Made by a program: the position numbers and the translations under genes
Part shown: one piece after another, positions 27,401-35,400 of the stretch
Position numbering within the stretch: position 1 is the first letter of the stretch
How the letters are laid out: each line of letters opens with the position of its first letter
Origin: Scybalomonas sp905214925
GTDB taxonomy: Bacteria > Bacillota > Clostridia > Lachnospirales > Lachnospiraceae
Direction of reading: 5' to 3'
NCBI GenBank assembly: GCA_905214925.1
Contig: CAJMOB010000002.1
Coordinates: 1-64,000 of the forward strand
DNA: 64,000 nucleotides
The notes under the pieces: generated by a model
What the model saw: the letters and a program-made list of their open reading frames with translations, nothing else
Told to the model about the DNA's origin: nothing
The model's database searches: none

Positions 27401-27827
27401 ATAAAAATTTATAATATTCATTGCATCTTTTTTCAGCCTGTCTCACGAATGCAGTATTATTAGGAAAACAATGAAAAGAAGCTAATTTAGCTACACGATT
27501 TGTTTCTTTTAAAAAATTGTCTCTTTTATCATAAGGAATATGTTCTAATACATCTGAAGATAAAACAATATCAAAAGAAGAATCTTGAAATTGCTTTAAA
27601 TCTGTAGCATCAGCCTGAATAAATTTAACATTTTTTGTAAGAACTTCAGGAAATGTTAAATCAGAAAACGTAATATCATCTATAGGTAAAAATTCTAATA
27701 AGTTAAATTGCTCATTAGAACCAACCTCAAGAATCTTTAGTGTTTGTTTATCATAAAAATCGCGAGTGTAATTTACTAGTAATTCTAGCGTTTTATACCG
27801 TTGATATTGATCAAAAGGAATCGACAT
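24429..27827 (-). CDS. methyltransferase - coiled coil - dual GT2 glycosyltransferase fusion
   Basis: A 1132-residue fusion. Residues about 1-160 are an S-adenosylmethionine methyltransferase (LKILEVGSN, VLSSDVLEHIP). Residues 160-410 hold an uncharacterised segment that includes a beta domain. Residues about 415-520 are a coiled coil rich in asparagine and leucine. Two family 2 glycosyltransferases follow: the first at about 600 (FSIIVPLYNTP, YCDEDKVSEDG), the second at about 860 (VSILIPNKDH, FLNNDIEI, then AYHYES). The start is the ATG at 27827, overlapping the upstream stop as TAATG with GGGAGG before it. A chain-length or capping role, as in methyl-capped O-antigens exported by ABC systems, is plausible. 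Confidence 0.85.
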   Translation of the reverse strand: MSIPFDQYQRYKTLELLVNYTRDFYDKQTLKILEVGSNEQFNLLEFLPIDDITFSDLTFPEVLTKNVKFIQADATDLKQFQDSSFDIVLSSDVLEHIPYDKRDNFLKETNRVAKLASFHCFPNNTAFVRQAEKRCNEYYKFLYKEEHPWLIEHIENGLPNKDEICSLLDKNNIAYTYFEHGDILLWEKLTRNTILFNCYNMKKVPFLDNIHEIYKEHIYLHDKSKYNYRIFLVSSSDSRFCQEIKNEFNHVFTEYPDRYALSILEHELEETKAYNSDNFLFPQEHYMTIFFDTGNGFNELEKKTYHYICYNNKALFDFDISIPPKTKKVRFDCIEGRFCILKTISFINNDRNLEYQILNGKQIENNILFLDIDPQIIISINPEITSFKVKGEIEVCYSNNLDILIDILDENFNSIKENWLKTEELLANNEILRKETHEKTDIINELSCKNRFLDDKIEKLENIILNLKNNNEYNIQENIKLKKDLDYYILHYKTAMAQRSDLEVQLQHMIQDNQSLMTSTSWKITKPIRDIKLFLKKQKDTHRTLEYGWKVIWNLKNNGFRYTVTKVRNFMRKTPYKVEHLSNDERIIQENTKFSKNIKFSIIVPLYNTPKIFLLEMIESCLEQTYSNWELCLADGSDEEHDYVKKEVKKIQKKDSRVLYKKLEKNLGISENTNAALEMATGEYIALFDHDDLLHPSALYEYMKVICEKDADFIYCDEDKVSEDGKYYFDPHFKSDFAIDTLRTNNYICHFSVFKKELLQKTGLFRKEFDGSQDHDMILRLVSNTNSIIHIPKILYHWRVNPNSTASDPFAKSYTAESGIKAVKEDLKRHHLNGTVESCSFHPNYYRIRYEIVGNPLVSILIPNKDHKVDLERCISSIIQKTTYTNYEIIVVENSSTEPELFKYYEQLEQYSNIKIITYNPPKNEFNYSAINNYGIQFTNGEHIIFLNNDIEIISSNWIEEMLMFSQRNDIGAVGAKLYYPNDTIQHAGVIIGMCGLAGHAHRNFPRNSNGYFGRCNIQQNLSAVTAACLMMKKQVFLEIGGFDEEDLKVAFNDVDLCMKVRKAGYLIVWTPFAEAYHYESISRGLEDTEEKQKRFQGEIMAFRKRWKKELEDGDPYYNPNLTLENEHFSLK

Positions 27828-29053
27828 TATTGTAGTACCTCCCATGTATGTTCTATAAAAAAATCTCCCTCTGCAAAATAAGGATTTGTAACATGAAATG
27901 TGTATTCGTCTGATTTATAATCAATACAAACCAGCCCTTCATCAGAAAAAATCCCAGCATCAATCACAAATTGTCCATTTAATAAGGTAATGGATGGAAT
28001 GGTATATTGAATTTTATGATATCCCCTTGTATTAGGAATATCTACTTTATCTAAATAGGTATTTGGTCCAAAAATATATTTTCGATCCGGAGTATAAATT
28101 GCTACACCTGCTAAAAAATTTGGAATTTCTTCTAAGTAGATTTCATATTCCAACAGAACAACTAATTCCTCAAAACTAGAAAATACTTCTTTATTAATGG
28201 AAAGTTTTTTAATTTTTGCAGGTGTACTCTCTATTAATACTTCATCTTCATATGTTTTTGTAATAGTGAGTTTTTCTTCTATATCTTTTGTTTTATTAGA
28301 AAGGGAAGTATTTATTGTTCCATATAGCGTATATTCTTCATACTGATCTAATACAATATCGGTTTGCTCAAATGTAATAAAATTCCCTTGATTTAACCAA
28401 AGTGTTTTGTCGCAAAAGCGTTTAATTTGTTCTAATGCATGGGATACAAAAAGAATTGTAATTCCACTAGATTTTAATTGCTTCATCTTTTCAATACACT
28501 TCATTTGAAACTTTGTATCACCAACAGATAACGCTTCATCAACAATTAAAATTTCTGGTTCTACATTAATAGAAACCGCAAAGGCAAGACGAGCAAACAT
28601 ACCGCTTGAATATGTTTTAACCGGCTGATGGATAAACTCTCCAATATCAGCAAACTCAATAATACTTTGTTCTTTCGCTTGCATCTCTTCTTTGCTATAT
28701 CCCAGCATCATCCCATTTAAATAAATATTTTCAAGACCGGTGTACTCAGGATTAAAACCAGCCCCCAACTCTAATAATGCAGAAATTTTCCCATTTACAT
28801 TAATTTTTCCAGAAGATGGAGTAAGAATTCCTGTTATAATTTTTAATAATGTGGATTTTCCCGACCCATTCGTTCCGATAATCCCAATCGTTTCTCCCTT
28901 TTTTATTTCTAATGAAAGATTATTTAGTGCATAGTGCTCTTGACTATAACGTTTTTTTGTAATACTTAATGCTTCTTTCATCCGATCGATGGGCTTATCA
29001 TATAATTTATATACTTTACTCAAATTTTCTATTTTGATAGCAATATCTGACAT
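27827..29053 (-). CDS. polysaccharide ABC transporter ATPase with C-terminal binding domain, Wzt-like
   Basis: A 408-residue ATPase. Walker A GTNGSGKS is at 60-67, the signature YSSGM near 148-152, Walker B ILIVDEA near 168-174 and the switch histidine near 205. Residues about 245-408 form a beta-sandwich like the Wzt C-terminal domain, which recognises the non-reducing end of the exported glycan. The start is the ATG at 29053; the longest frame begins at a TTG that is part of the GGAGG site. It partners the permease encoded 15 bases upstream. The extra domain implies that chain end recognition, perhaps by the methyltransferase fusion next door, is coupled to export. Confidence 0.93.
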   Translation of the reverse strand: MSDIAIKIENLSKVYKLYDKPIDRMKEALSITKKRYSQEHYALNNLSLEIKKGETIGIIGTNGSGKSTLLKIITGILTPSSGKINVNGKISALLELGAGFNPEYTGLENIYLNGMMLGYSKEEMQAKEQSIIEFADIGEFIHQPVKTYSSGMFARLAFAVSINVEPEILIVDEALSVGDTKFQMKCIEKMKQLKSSGITILFVSHALEQIKRFCDKTLWLNQGNFITFEQTDIVLDQYEEYTLYGTINTSLSNKTKDIEEKLTITKTYEDEVLIESTPAKIKKLSINKEVFSSFEELVVLLEYEIYLEEIPNFLAGVAIYTPDRKYIFGPNTYLDKVDIPNTRGYHKIQYTIPSITLLNGQFVIDAGIFSDEGLVCIDYKSDEYTFHVTNPYFAEGDFFIEHTWEVLQ

Positions 29054-29067
29054 AATATCCTCCAAGT

Positions 29068-30441
29068 TTAAAGTACATCAGCAAAGTGTGGTTTTAACTT
29101 TTTGAAAATAATAATTCCAATTGAAAACATAAGGCATGAAAAAATCCAAAAATAAAGTGTCTGGAAAATATTTTCCCAAAACCAATGTTTTTCAATAAAG
29201 ATACTACGATACCCTTCTACAATGTAGAAAAAAGGATTTAATTTTTCTATCCATTGATATTCGGTAGGAATCATTGTATAACTCCACATAATAGGAGTCA
29301 TCCACATACCAACTTGTAATAAAATATTGATAATTTGTCCTAAATCTTTAAAGAACAAAATAATAGCAGAAGTGGCATAACTAATCCCTAATGTCAAAAA
29401 GAAAATACAGAATATATAGTATGGTAATTGTAGTAAATATAAATCTATTTTAAACCCATAAGCTAATCCAACCAATAAAGTAATAAGAATAAATACTATG
29501 TGTATAAAGAAAGATGATAATATTTTAATAATTGGTAATATACTAATTTTAAATACTACTTTCTTTACTAAATAGCTATATTCCAACATACAATTAGTTG
29601 CATTGATAATAGCCTCTTGGAAGAAAAACCAAGGAACTAATCCAAGCATAAACCAAAAAATAAAAGGAACACCTTCTACTGGAGAACCTGATTTTAAGCC
29701 AACACCAAATACGAACCAATAAATTAAAATAGTTGATAAAGGTTGGATAAACGCCCATATAATTCCAAAGATTGAACCAGCATATTTTGTTTTAAAATCA
29801 TTTTTAGCTAATCGAAATATTAATTCTCGATTATGAAAAAGTTCTTTTGGAATCGTTATCATTTTATAAAACTGAAGACCTAAAACAATTATTACAATAT
29901 CTATAATCAAACAAACTATAAGCTTTTTCCATTTCATATAATTAGCTTGAGACGATAGATTCCATTCATATAAATTTAATGTTTTAATGGAAATAATACT
30001 GTAGGGATCTGTTCCATCTGTTTGAATAGAAACTGTATTATTTACTTCTGTTAATTCCTCAATTTCACTTTGTACACCTTCTATAATAGAAGAAAAAGGT
30101 AATGCTTGTTTTTGCATATATGATTTAAAATAAACAGAAGAAATTGTAATATCTGCTGGTAGATTACCATAGTCAAATCTAAGCTCTGTGGTTGTCACCG
30201 GTATACTGATACAAATTTGATTATTCTTATTCGCAGTTATTTGATTATGAATTGAGTTCTGTTCTGTAAATTCTGTTGTTGAATTCTTAAAGAATACTTG
30301 AAAATCTAAATCTATATCGGAAGAAATATTTATTATTAAATTAATCATATTATTTTCTGGTATATTTATAAAATTAAATACAAAAAAATTACATATAATA
30401 ATAAGAAATAAAATAAATATTCCCTTTTTTTTCTTGTTCAT
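29068..30441 (-). CDS. polysaccharide ABC transporter permease with extra exported N-terminal domain, Wzm-like
   Basis: A 457-residue protein. The C-terminal 260 residues are an ABC-2 polysaccharide permease with six membrane segments (LAKNDFKTKYAGSIFGIIWAFIQP is the family opening, and NPFFYIVEGYR is typical near the end). Ahead of it are a first membrane helix (7-27), about 145 exported residues rich in strands (LIINISSDIDLDF, ISIPVTTTELRFDYG), and a second helix near 175-195. Usual permeases of this family have about 260-270 residues, so the extra 190-residue part is unusual. It precedes the ATPase gene directly. Confidence 0.9.
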   Translation of the reverse strand: MNKKKKGIFILFLIIICNFFVFNFINIPENNMINLIINISSDIDLDFQVFFKNSTTEFTEQNSIHNQITANKNNQICISIPVTTTELRFDYGNLPADITISSVYFKSYMQKQALPFSSIIEGVQSEIEELTEVNNTVSIQTDGTDPYSIISIKTLNLYEWNLSSQANYMKWKKLIVCLIIDIVIIVLGLQFYKMITIPKELFHNRELIFRLAKNDFKTKYAGSIFGIIWAFIQPLSTILIYWFVFGVGLKSGSPVEGVPFIFWFMLGLVPWFFFQEAIINATNCMLEYSYLVKKVVFKISILPIIKILSSFFIHIVFILITLLVGLAYGFKIDLYLLQLPYYIFCIFFLTLGISYATSAIILFFKDLGQIINILLQVGMWMTPIMWSYTMIPTEYQWIEKLNPFFYIVEGYRSIFIEKHWFWENIFQTLYFWIFSCLMFSIGIIIFKKLKPHFADVL

Positions 30442-30451
30442 AAATATCTCC

Positions 30452-31426
30452 TTAAATTATCCAAAACTTGAATGTTGTACTAAATTTCGGAAATGTAAAA
30501 TGCAACTGAAATGCCTTTATTACTGTTATTAATGAAAAATGTCGTTGAAGCATTTTTATATATAGTAATATCGTTTGTTTTTGTCGTATCGATAAATTAC
30601 TATCAAAATATTCCAAAAACATATCTGATTGAATTAGTAAATTATTTTTATACTCTCTGTAAAAATTAATTAAATATAATAAATGTGTTGGGTTAAACCA
30701 CTTTTTATAACGTTTCCAATAATTTTTAGGAGTAGCATTAGAGGCTCCTAATACATTATGCTCATGTTGACGATATAACACTAAAGGTTTTGGAACAAAT
30801 ATAATTTCCCCTAATATATTTGCAGCCAGAATAATCCACCAATCATGCATATGACATTCTTTTGGAATACGAGATATTTTTTCTCGTAGAGCATGATTAA
30901 ACATCATGGAACATCCTGGAGCAACATTAAAAAGAAGCAATTGCTCAAACTGATTCTCATTTCTAAGAATTAAATTAGAATATTCCATAAAGGAAGGATG
31001 AATAATATTTAAATTACTATCAACCACCTTTAAATCACAATAAACAAGTAAAGGATTAGCTATTTTGTAGCTGTTTGCCTTTAAAATTCTATCTAATAAT
31101 ACAGATATTTTATTACTTTCCCAAACATCATCTTGATCAGCAAACATATAATAATCAAATTTTGGAACAGATTGTAATAATATATTAAAGTTCTCCTTTA
31201 CATTTTGTGAAGAAAGAGAGTCCTCTAATAAAAAGATCTGTTCAGGATATTTTTGAATATATGTTTTTATAATAGATATAGTATTGTCACATGAACCATC
31301 ATCTCTAATGTAAAGAAACCAATTACTATAACTTTGTGCCAAAATGGAATCTATCTGTTCCCTAATATAGCGTTCTCCATTATAAGTGGCCATTAATATA
31401 CCGACAGTATGAGTATTAAAATTCAT
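30452..31426 (-). CDS. GT2 glycosyltransferase, rhamnosyltransferase-like
   Basis: A 324-residue family 2 transferase opening with VGILMATYNGERYIREQIDSI and carrying FADQDDVW as the metal-binding motif, the pattern seen in rhamnosyl- and related transferases for surface glycans. The C-terminal third is probably an amphipathic membrane-associated region. It lies 10 bases upstream of the permease gene. The exact donor is not certain. Confidence 0.88.
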   Translation of the reverse strand: MNFNTHTVGILMATYNGERYIREQIDSILAQSYSNWFLYIRDDGSCDNTISIIKTYIQKYPEQIFLLEDSLSSQNVKENFNILLQSVPKFDYYMFADQDDVWESNKISVLLDRILKANSYKIANPLLVYCDLKVVDSNLNIIHPSFMEYSNLILRNENQFEQLLLFNVAPGCSMMFNHALREKISRIPKECHMHDWWIILAANILGEIIFVPKPLVLYRQHEHNVLGASNATPKNYWKRYKKWFNPTHLLYLINFYREYKNNLLIQSDMFLEYFDSNLSIRQKQTILLYIKMLQRHFSLITVIKAFQLHFTFPKFSTTFKFWII

Positions 31427-31438
31427 ATTTGAAAACCT

Positions 31439-32404
31439 CTAACGTATCCTTTGCTTCCATTCCCTTAAATGTCCCAAAATTACTAATAAAAATTTAGGAG
31501 AAATGGAAAGAAATTTTTTGGTAAATTTATGTTTCATTGAAAAATCCCCTTTTCTAGGATCATTTTCTGACCAAAGAGAATCTTTCTTATATTGTTGATA
31601 TAGAGAATATTTCGGATGATCTGAATTAAAAAACCAAGGCCTTTCATAAAATTCTCTAATATAATGAATAATGACTGGGTGCATTAAAGCATCTTGACGT
31701 TCTTCCTCCTTATAATAAGGTGCTTGATAAAATGCCTTAATCTTGTCCGTAGACAAGAGGAATAAATGTCCCATCATGTTATATTTAGGCGGTAAAGCTA
31801 AAATATGATCTCTGCATATATAATTTAGAGTTCCTTCACTCATCATAGGAGGCATATCATGAAAAGATTGGATATAGGATAAGCATTTTTCCTCACAATG
31901 ATATTTTCTCCAAAGTGGAAGGTTAAATAAAACTACACCATCACAAATATAAGAATTACAATCTTGCAAATGATACTGTGATTTATAAGTCGTAGAATAT
32001 GGCATTAAAACACCAGCAATCATATTATCTTTCATATCTAAAGTCCAAAGTTCTTTTAGAGAATCTGTAATAATACAGTCACAATCTATATATAACAAGC
32101 GATATTCTACTGGAAGTCTTCCACAGAAAATTTTGCTATAAATAGAAATTGGATGGTGAGAATCACTAGCAAAAGATAATTCAGGCTCAATCCATTCTTC
32201 TAATGGATAAAAGAAGAGCTTCGCGTGAAAAGGTTGCACCGTTTGTAAAAGTGCATCTTTTGCTTGGGAACTCATATGATCTTCTACAAAATGGATTCTA
32301 ATCTCTTCAAAATCCAAACAATTTTGTTTACAAAGAGAAAGAAGAGAAATTCCAGCTTGTTCAATATATAATTCATTACAGGAATATAAAACATCTAATA
32401 TCAT
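31439..32404 (-). CDS. GT8 family glycosyltransferase
   Basis: A 321-residue family 8 retaining transferase resembling LgtC. The metal motif is LYIDCDCIITDSL near residues 98-110, and the later NYICRD and HYI segments fit the fold. The C-terminus is basic and aromatic, typical for peripheral membrane attachment. It overlaps the upstream GT4 gene by ATGA. Confidence 0.9.
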   Translation of the reverse strand: MILDVLYSCNELYIEQAGISLLSLCKQNCLDFEEIRIHFVEDHMSSQAKDALLQTVQPFHAKLFFYPLEEWIEPELSFASDSHHPISIYSKIFCGRLPVEYRLLYIDCDCIITDSLKELWTLDMKDNMIAGVLMPYSTTYKSQYHLQDCNSYICDGVVLFNLPLWRKYHCEEKCLSYIQSFHDMPPMMSEGTLNYICRDHILALPPKYNMMGHLFLLSTDKIKAFYQAPYYKEEERQDALMHPVIIHYIREFYERPWFFNSDHPKYSLYQQYKKDSLWSENDPRKGDFSMKHKFTKKFLSISPKFLLVILGHLREWKQRIR

Positions 32405-33423
32405 AGTTGCTCATAAATGGAACAAATAGTCTCCATATAACTTTCTAAATTATTAAGCTCATAGGCTCTTACAATGGCCTGAGTTTGCTTTTTCTTATAA
32501 TAATTAGCTCTTGTTAATAAGTCTGATATTTCATTTATAAAATCAGCATTATTGTTACAAAGTTTTCCACAATTATTAGTAATAATAGTAGACAATCCTC
32601 CAACATCTTGCGCTAACACAGGAAGTCCACAAGCAAGTGCCTCAACAGCAGCTAAACCGAACCCCTCCCACTTTGATGGCATAAGAAAGATCTTAGACTG
32701 TTTTAAATAATGCTCTGGCTCTTCTAAAAAGCCAGTTAATGTAATTATATTTTCTAAATGAAACTCAGATATTTTTCTTTCACAAAGTGAAAATAGTTCT
32801 CCCTGCCCAATCATAATTGCAGAAATAGTTGGAAATTTATTCTTCAATTCTTTTACAATTTCAATAAAACGAATGGGATCTTTTTGTTCTACAAATCTTC
32901 CCATAAACACCAAATCATAAGTCTTCTCATTTTTTTCTTCTAAATTTGGACATATTGCTATCGGATTTCCAATTACTTGAGACTTCGATTTAATTCTTTT
33001 CGAGAACACAGCCTCAGTTAAAACAGAATTAGAAACAAGTAAAATCTTTTTGAATCGCCAAGATGCCATTGTGTATAACAGAGAATACGAGTTCCAACTC
33101 TTTGCTCTTGGCTCGTTGTTATGTAAGTGTGATAAAATTGGAATACCAAAAGATGCTAAACAACTATACACACTAGCACGACAATCATGAGCATGAATAA
33201 TATCGGGTTTAAAATCCTTTATTACAGTTGATAAATTAGAAATTGATAATTTATCAAGAGGATAATAAGTAATATGATTTTTTTTCAACTGTTGAGCAAT
33301 CGTTCCATCTGGTGAAACATAACATGCTTCATATCTATCAGGTAAATTTTTTATAATGGTAATTGCTACTTTTTCTGCTCCAGAATAAGAAGAAGAATTT
33401 AATATATGCATAATTTTTTTCAT
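32401..33423 (-). CDS. GT4 family glycosyltransferase
   Basis: A 340-residue GT-B fold transferase. The opening KIMHILNSSSYSGAEKVAI is the usual acceptor domain; the donor domain carries EGFGLAAVEALACG near 263-276, the conserved E-x7-E site. It sits second in the operon, with its start only 5 bases after the first gene. Donor and linkage unknown. Confidence 0.91.
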   Translation of the reverse strand: MKKIMHILNSSSYSGAEKVAITIIKNLPDRYEACYVSPDGTIAQQLKKNHITYYPLDKLSISNLSTVIKDFKPDIIHAHDCRASVYSCLASFGIPILSHLHNNEPRAKSWNSYSLLYTMASWRFKKILLVSNSVLTEAVFSKRIKSKSQVIGNPIAICPNLEEKNEKTYDLVFMGRFVEQKDPIRFIEIVKELKNKFPTISAIMIGQGELFSLCERKISEFHLENIITLTGFLEEPEHYLKQSKIFLMPSKWEGFGLAAVEALACGLPVLAQDVGGLSTIITNNCGKLCNNNADFINEISDLLTRANYYKKKQTQAIVRAYELNNLESYMETICSIYEQL

Positions 33424-33428
33424 AAGAT

Positions 33429-34568
33429 TTAAAGTTTACAAAATCCCCCATATAATTCTTTCATTTTATTAGTTACATTTTCAACAGAAAAATTTTGAAC
33501 TCTCTGTTTATTGTTCTCAGACATCTGATGTTGTAATTTTCTATCCTCAAATAAATATTTCATAGCCCTTGCATATTCTTCTGAATTATTTACTGATACT
33601 AATAATCCATTTTTTTTCTCTAAAACTAGATCATGGTTTCCTCGAATATCAGAACAAATAATTGGAAGTCCAACAGACATCGCTTCCATAAGTGCTAAAG
33701 ATAGTCCCTCTTGTTTTGATGGAAAGATAAAACAGTCAGAACAAGATAGTAGCTCAGCAATATCAGTGCGATAATCTAAGAAGTGTACTTGGTCTTGAAT
33801 ATTTAGTTGAATAGCAAATTGATACAAATCATCTTTTAAAGGTCCAGTTCCACATAAGAGATAGTGAAAATTTTTATTTTGACATTTACTTAATGCCGAA
33901 AGAACAACTTTATGATTCTTACGCTTTGTAAGTTCTCCAATACTAATGAACACAAAAGCTTGTTGAGGAAGAAAAAGTTGTTTTCTTTTCACTTCTTTCG
34001 AAATAGTAAGTTTGTAAAACTGTTTTGTATCGACTCCTACTCCTGGAATATAAGAAACTTGAAAATTTTTTTTACGATTCCAAGAATGAGCAACCTGAAA
34101 ATCCTCCTTATTAATAGTAATCAAACAGTTTGTCCAATGCGCTAAAAATCTCTCTACAGGGTAAAAAAATAGCCAGTTCCAAACTGGCGCCCCTTTATAA
34201 AAATGAAAACCATGTGCTGTATAAATCACCAGCTTTGTATTTGTCTTATGTGCAGCTATTCTTCCAAGGACCCCTCCCATTGGTGTATGACAATGAACTA
34301 AATGAAATTTTATCTCTCGCATCAAGCTAACTAATTGATTCAATGCTTTTATATTCTTACCTATATTATAAGGTGAACGCACAAAATCAATTTGATGTTG
34401 TATAATGCCTGTTCCCTCTAGTCTTTCATTATTATCTGTATAAACAGGCATATGATAATTAGCTGCATAATGGACTTCATATCCCAAATTTTGTAAAATC
34501 TTCACATTATTCATTTCAAATTGAGGAACAAATCCACTTACTGTTGTTATAATCAATGCCCTTTTCAT
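33429..34568 (-). CDS. GT4 family glycosyltransferase, first gene of the phase-variable operon
   Basis: A 379-residue GT-B transferase starting MKRALIITTVSGFVPQF, close in style to EpsD/CapM-type enzymes. The donor site is EGLSLALMEAMSVG, and YTAHGFHFYKG in the middle is typical of the subgroup that acts early on lipid-linked intermediates. The frame stays open to 34631, but GGAAGTGAGAAG just before 34568 marks the real start. Its 5' leader runs through the left inverted repeat, whose promoter lies in the invertible segment, so expression of this gene and of all following ones should depend on segment orientation. Confidence 0.91.
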   Translation of the reverse strand: MKRALIITTVSGFVPQFEMNNVKILQNLGYEVHYAANYHMPVYTDNNERLEGTGIIQHQIDFVRSPYNIGKNIKALNQLVSLMREIKFHLVHCHTPMGGVLGRIAAHKTNTKLVIYTAHGFHFYKGAPVWNWLFFYPVERFLAHWTNCLITINKEDFQVAHSWNRKKNFQVSYIPGVGVDTKQFYKLTISKEVKRKQLFLPQQAFVFISIGELTKRKNHKVVLSALSKCQNKNFHYLLCGTGPLKDDLYQFAIQLNIQDQVHFLDYRTDIAELLSCSDCFIFPSKQEGLSLALMEAMSVGLPIICSDIRGNHDLVLEKKNGLLVSVNNSEEYARAMKYLFEDRKLQHQMSENNKQRVQNFSVENVTNKMKELYGGFCKL

Positions 34569-34626
34569 AGACTTCTCACTTCCACGATTGTATAATCTGA
34601 AACTTCTTTGTTTATAATATAAAGTA

Positions 34627-34651
34627 AACATTTTGTAGTAGAATGTTCACT
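34627..34651 (+). repeat. left inverted repeat of the invertible segment (IR-L)
   Basis: 25 bases, AACATT - TTGTAGTAG - AATGTT - CACT, exactly complementary to 35364-35388. It lies in the 5' leader between the promoter and the first glycosyltransferase gene. Confidence 0.88.
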
Positions 34652-34666
34652 CCAAATATCTTTTTT

Positions 34667-34695
34667 ATCTTATCACACTCTAAATATGATTTCAA
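34667..34695 (-). promoter_or_regulatory. promoter of the polysaccharide operon, inside the invertible segment
   Basis: On the minus strand TTGAAA (34690-34695) and TAAGAT (34667-34672) are exactly 17 bases apart, with a TGA extension before the -10. It is the only good promoter I see facing the operon, and it is placed between the recombinase stop codon and IR-L. Confidence 0.75.
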
Positions 34696-34768
34696 CCTTA
34701 ATGCAAGTAAAATCGACATAAGATTTGAAAATCTTTGGAAATCTTCCCTTTTTTCTCCTAATAGTTTG

Positions 34769-35347
34769 CTATAAATTGATATTTAAAAAAATCTCATCTT
34801 TATCATCTTGATCAATGGCCAAATAACGTTTTGTTATCTCTAAGGAAGAATGATTATAAATAGCCATAAGTAATGCTGGTTGTGCTCCTTTCTTCCATGC
34901 TTGGTATCCAAATGTCTTTCTTAAAGAATGACAGCTTATTTTTCCCTCTATATGAAGTTCTTCCGCTGCTTGCTTGATAATCATAAATGCTCTTGTCCTT
35001 CCTAAAGGTTTATTAAAACCACATCTACTTTTCACAATATAATAATCTGGTGTTATATAGGTAAGAGAATTTTTTAGCATATCTAGGGCTTCTATTACAT
35101 TTTTGTTTAGTACAAACATATTGTACTTTTGTGTCTTTTTTTCTAGTACGCTAACATGATTCTTATATGCACGTTGTTCAAAATCATACACATCTCTCCA
35201 TTTCAAATCTAAGATATCACTAATGCGTAATGCAGTATTTAAGCCAATTGTGACCATTGCATAATTTCTAATTTCATTTTTTTGTAAAAAATAATTTTTT
35301 AATTTTTGAACATCTTCAAGACGTCTTATAGGTTGTGTTGTTCCCAT
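34769..35347 (-). CDS. small tyrosine recombinase (DNA invertase)
   Basis: A 192-residue site-specific recombinase made of the catalytic domain alone, without the N-terminal core-binding domain of XerC/D. The catalytic set is visible: R41 (TALRISDIL), lysine near 71, H140 and R143 (CHSLRKTFGYQAW), H166 (IYNHSS) and nucleophile Y175 (TKRYLAI). Size and layout match FimB/FimE-like and RecV-like inversion enzymes. A good AAGGAGA precedes the ATG. It is enclosed by the inverted repeats, with only 16 bases between its start and IR-R, so its own promoter must lie outside the segment in this orientation and it would be disconnected by inversion. Confidence 0.92.
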   Translation of the reverse strand: MGTTQPIRRLEDVQKLKNYFLQKNEIRNYAMVTIGLNTALRISDILDLKWRDVYDFEQRAYKNHVSVLEKKTQKYNMFVLNKNVIEALDMLKNSLTYITPDYYIVKSRCGFNKPLGRTRAFMIIKQAAEELHIEGKISCHSLRKTFGYQAWKKGAQPALLMAIYNHSSLEITKRYLAIDQDDKDEIFLNINL

Positions 35348-35363
35348 ACTATCTCCTTTCTAA

Positions 35364-35388
35364 AGTGAACATTCTACTACAAAATGTT
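35364..35388 (-). repeat. right inverted repeat of the invertible segment (IR-R)
   Basis: Exact reverse complement of IR-L, located between the ribosome binding site of the recombinase and its upstream region. The dyad AACATT/AATGTT with 9-base spacer CTACTACAA is preserved. Confidence 0.88.
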
Positions 35389-35400
35389 ACCAAAGATTAA

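Larger units (their letters stand above)
34627..35388. mobile_element. invertible promoter segment with its own recombinase
   Basis: This 762-bp segment is bounded by perfect 25-bp inverted repeats (34627-34651 and 35364-35388) and contains a tyrosine recombinase gene plus an outward promoter (34667-34695) aimed at the polysaccharide operon. Each repeat is itself a dyad, AACATT and AATGTT around a 9-base spacer, the layout of a tyrosine-recombinase core site. Inversion would turn the promoter away from the operon toward a terminator at 35555. As drawn, the segment is in the operon-ON orientation. Inferred from structure only; no reads showing both orientations are available here. Confidence 0.82.
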
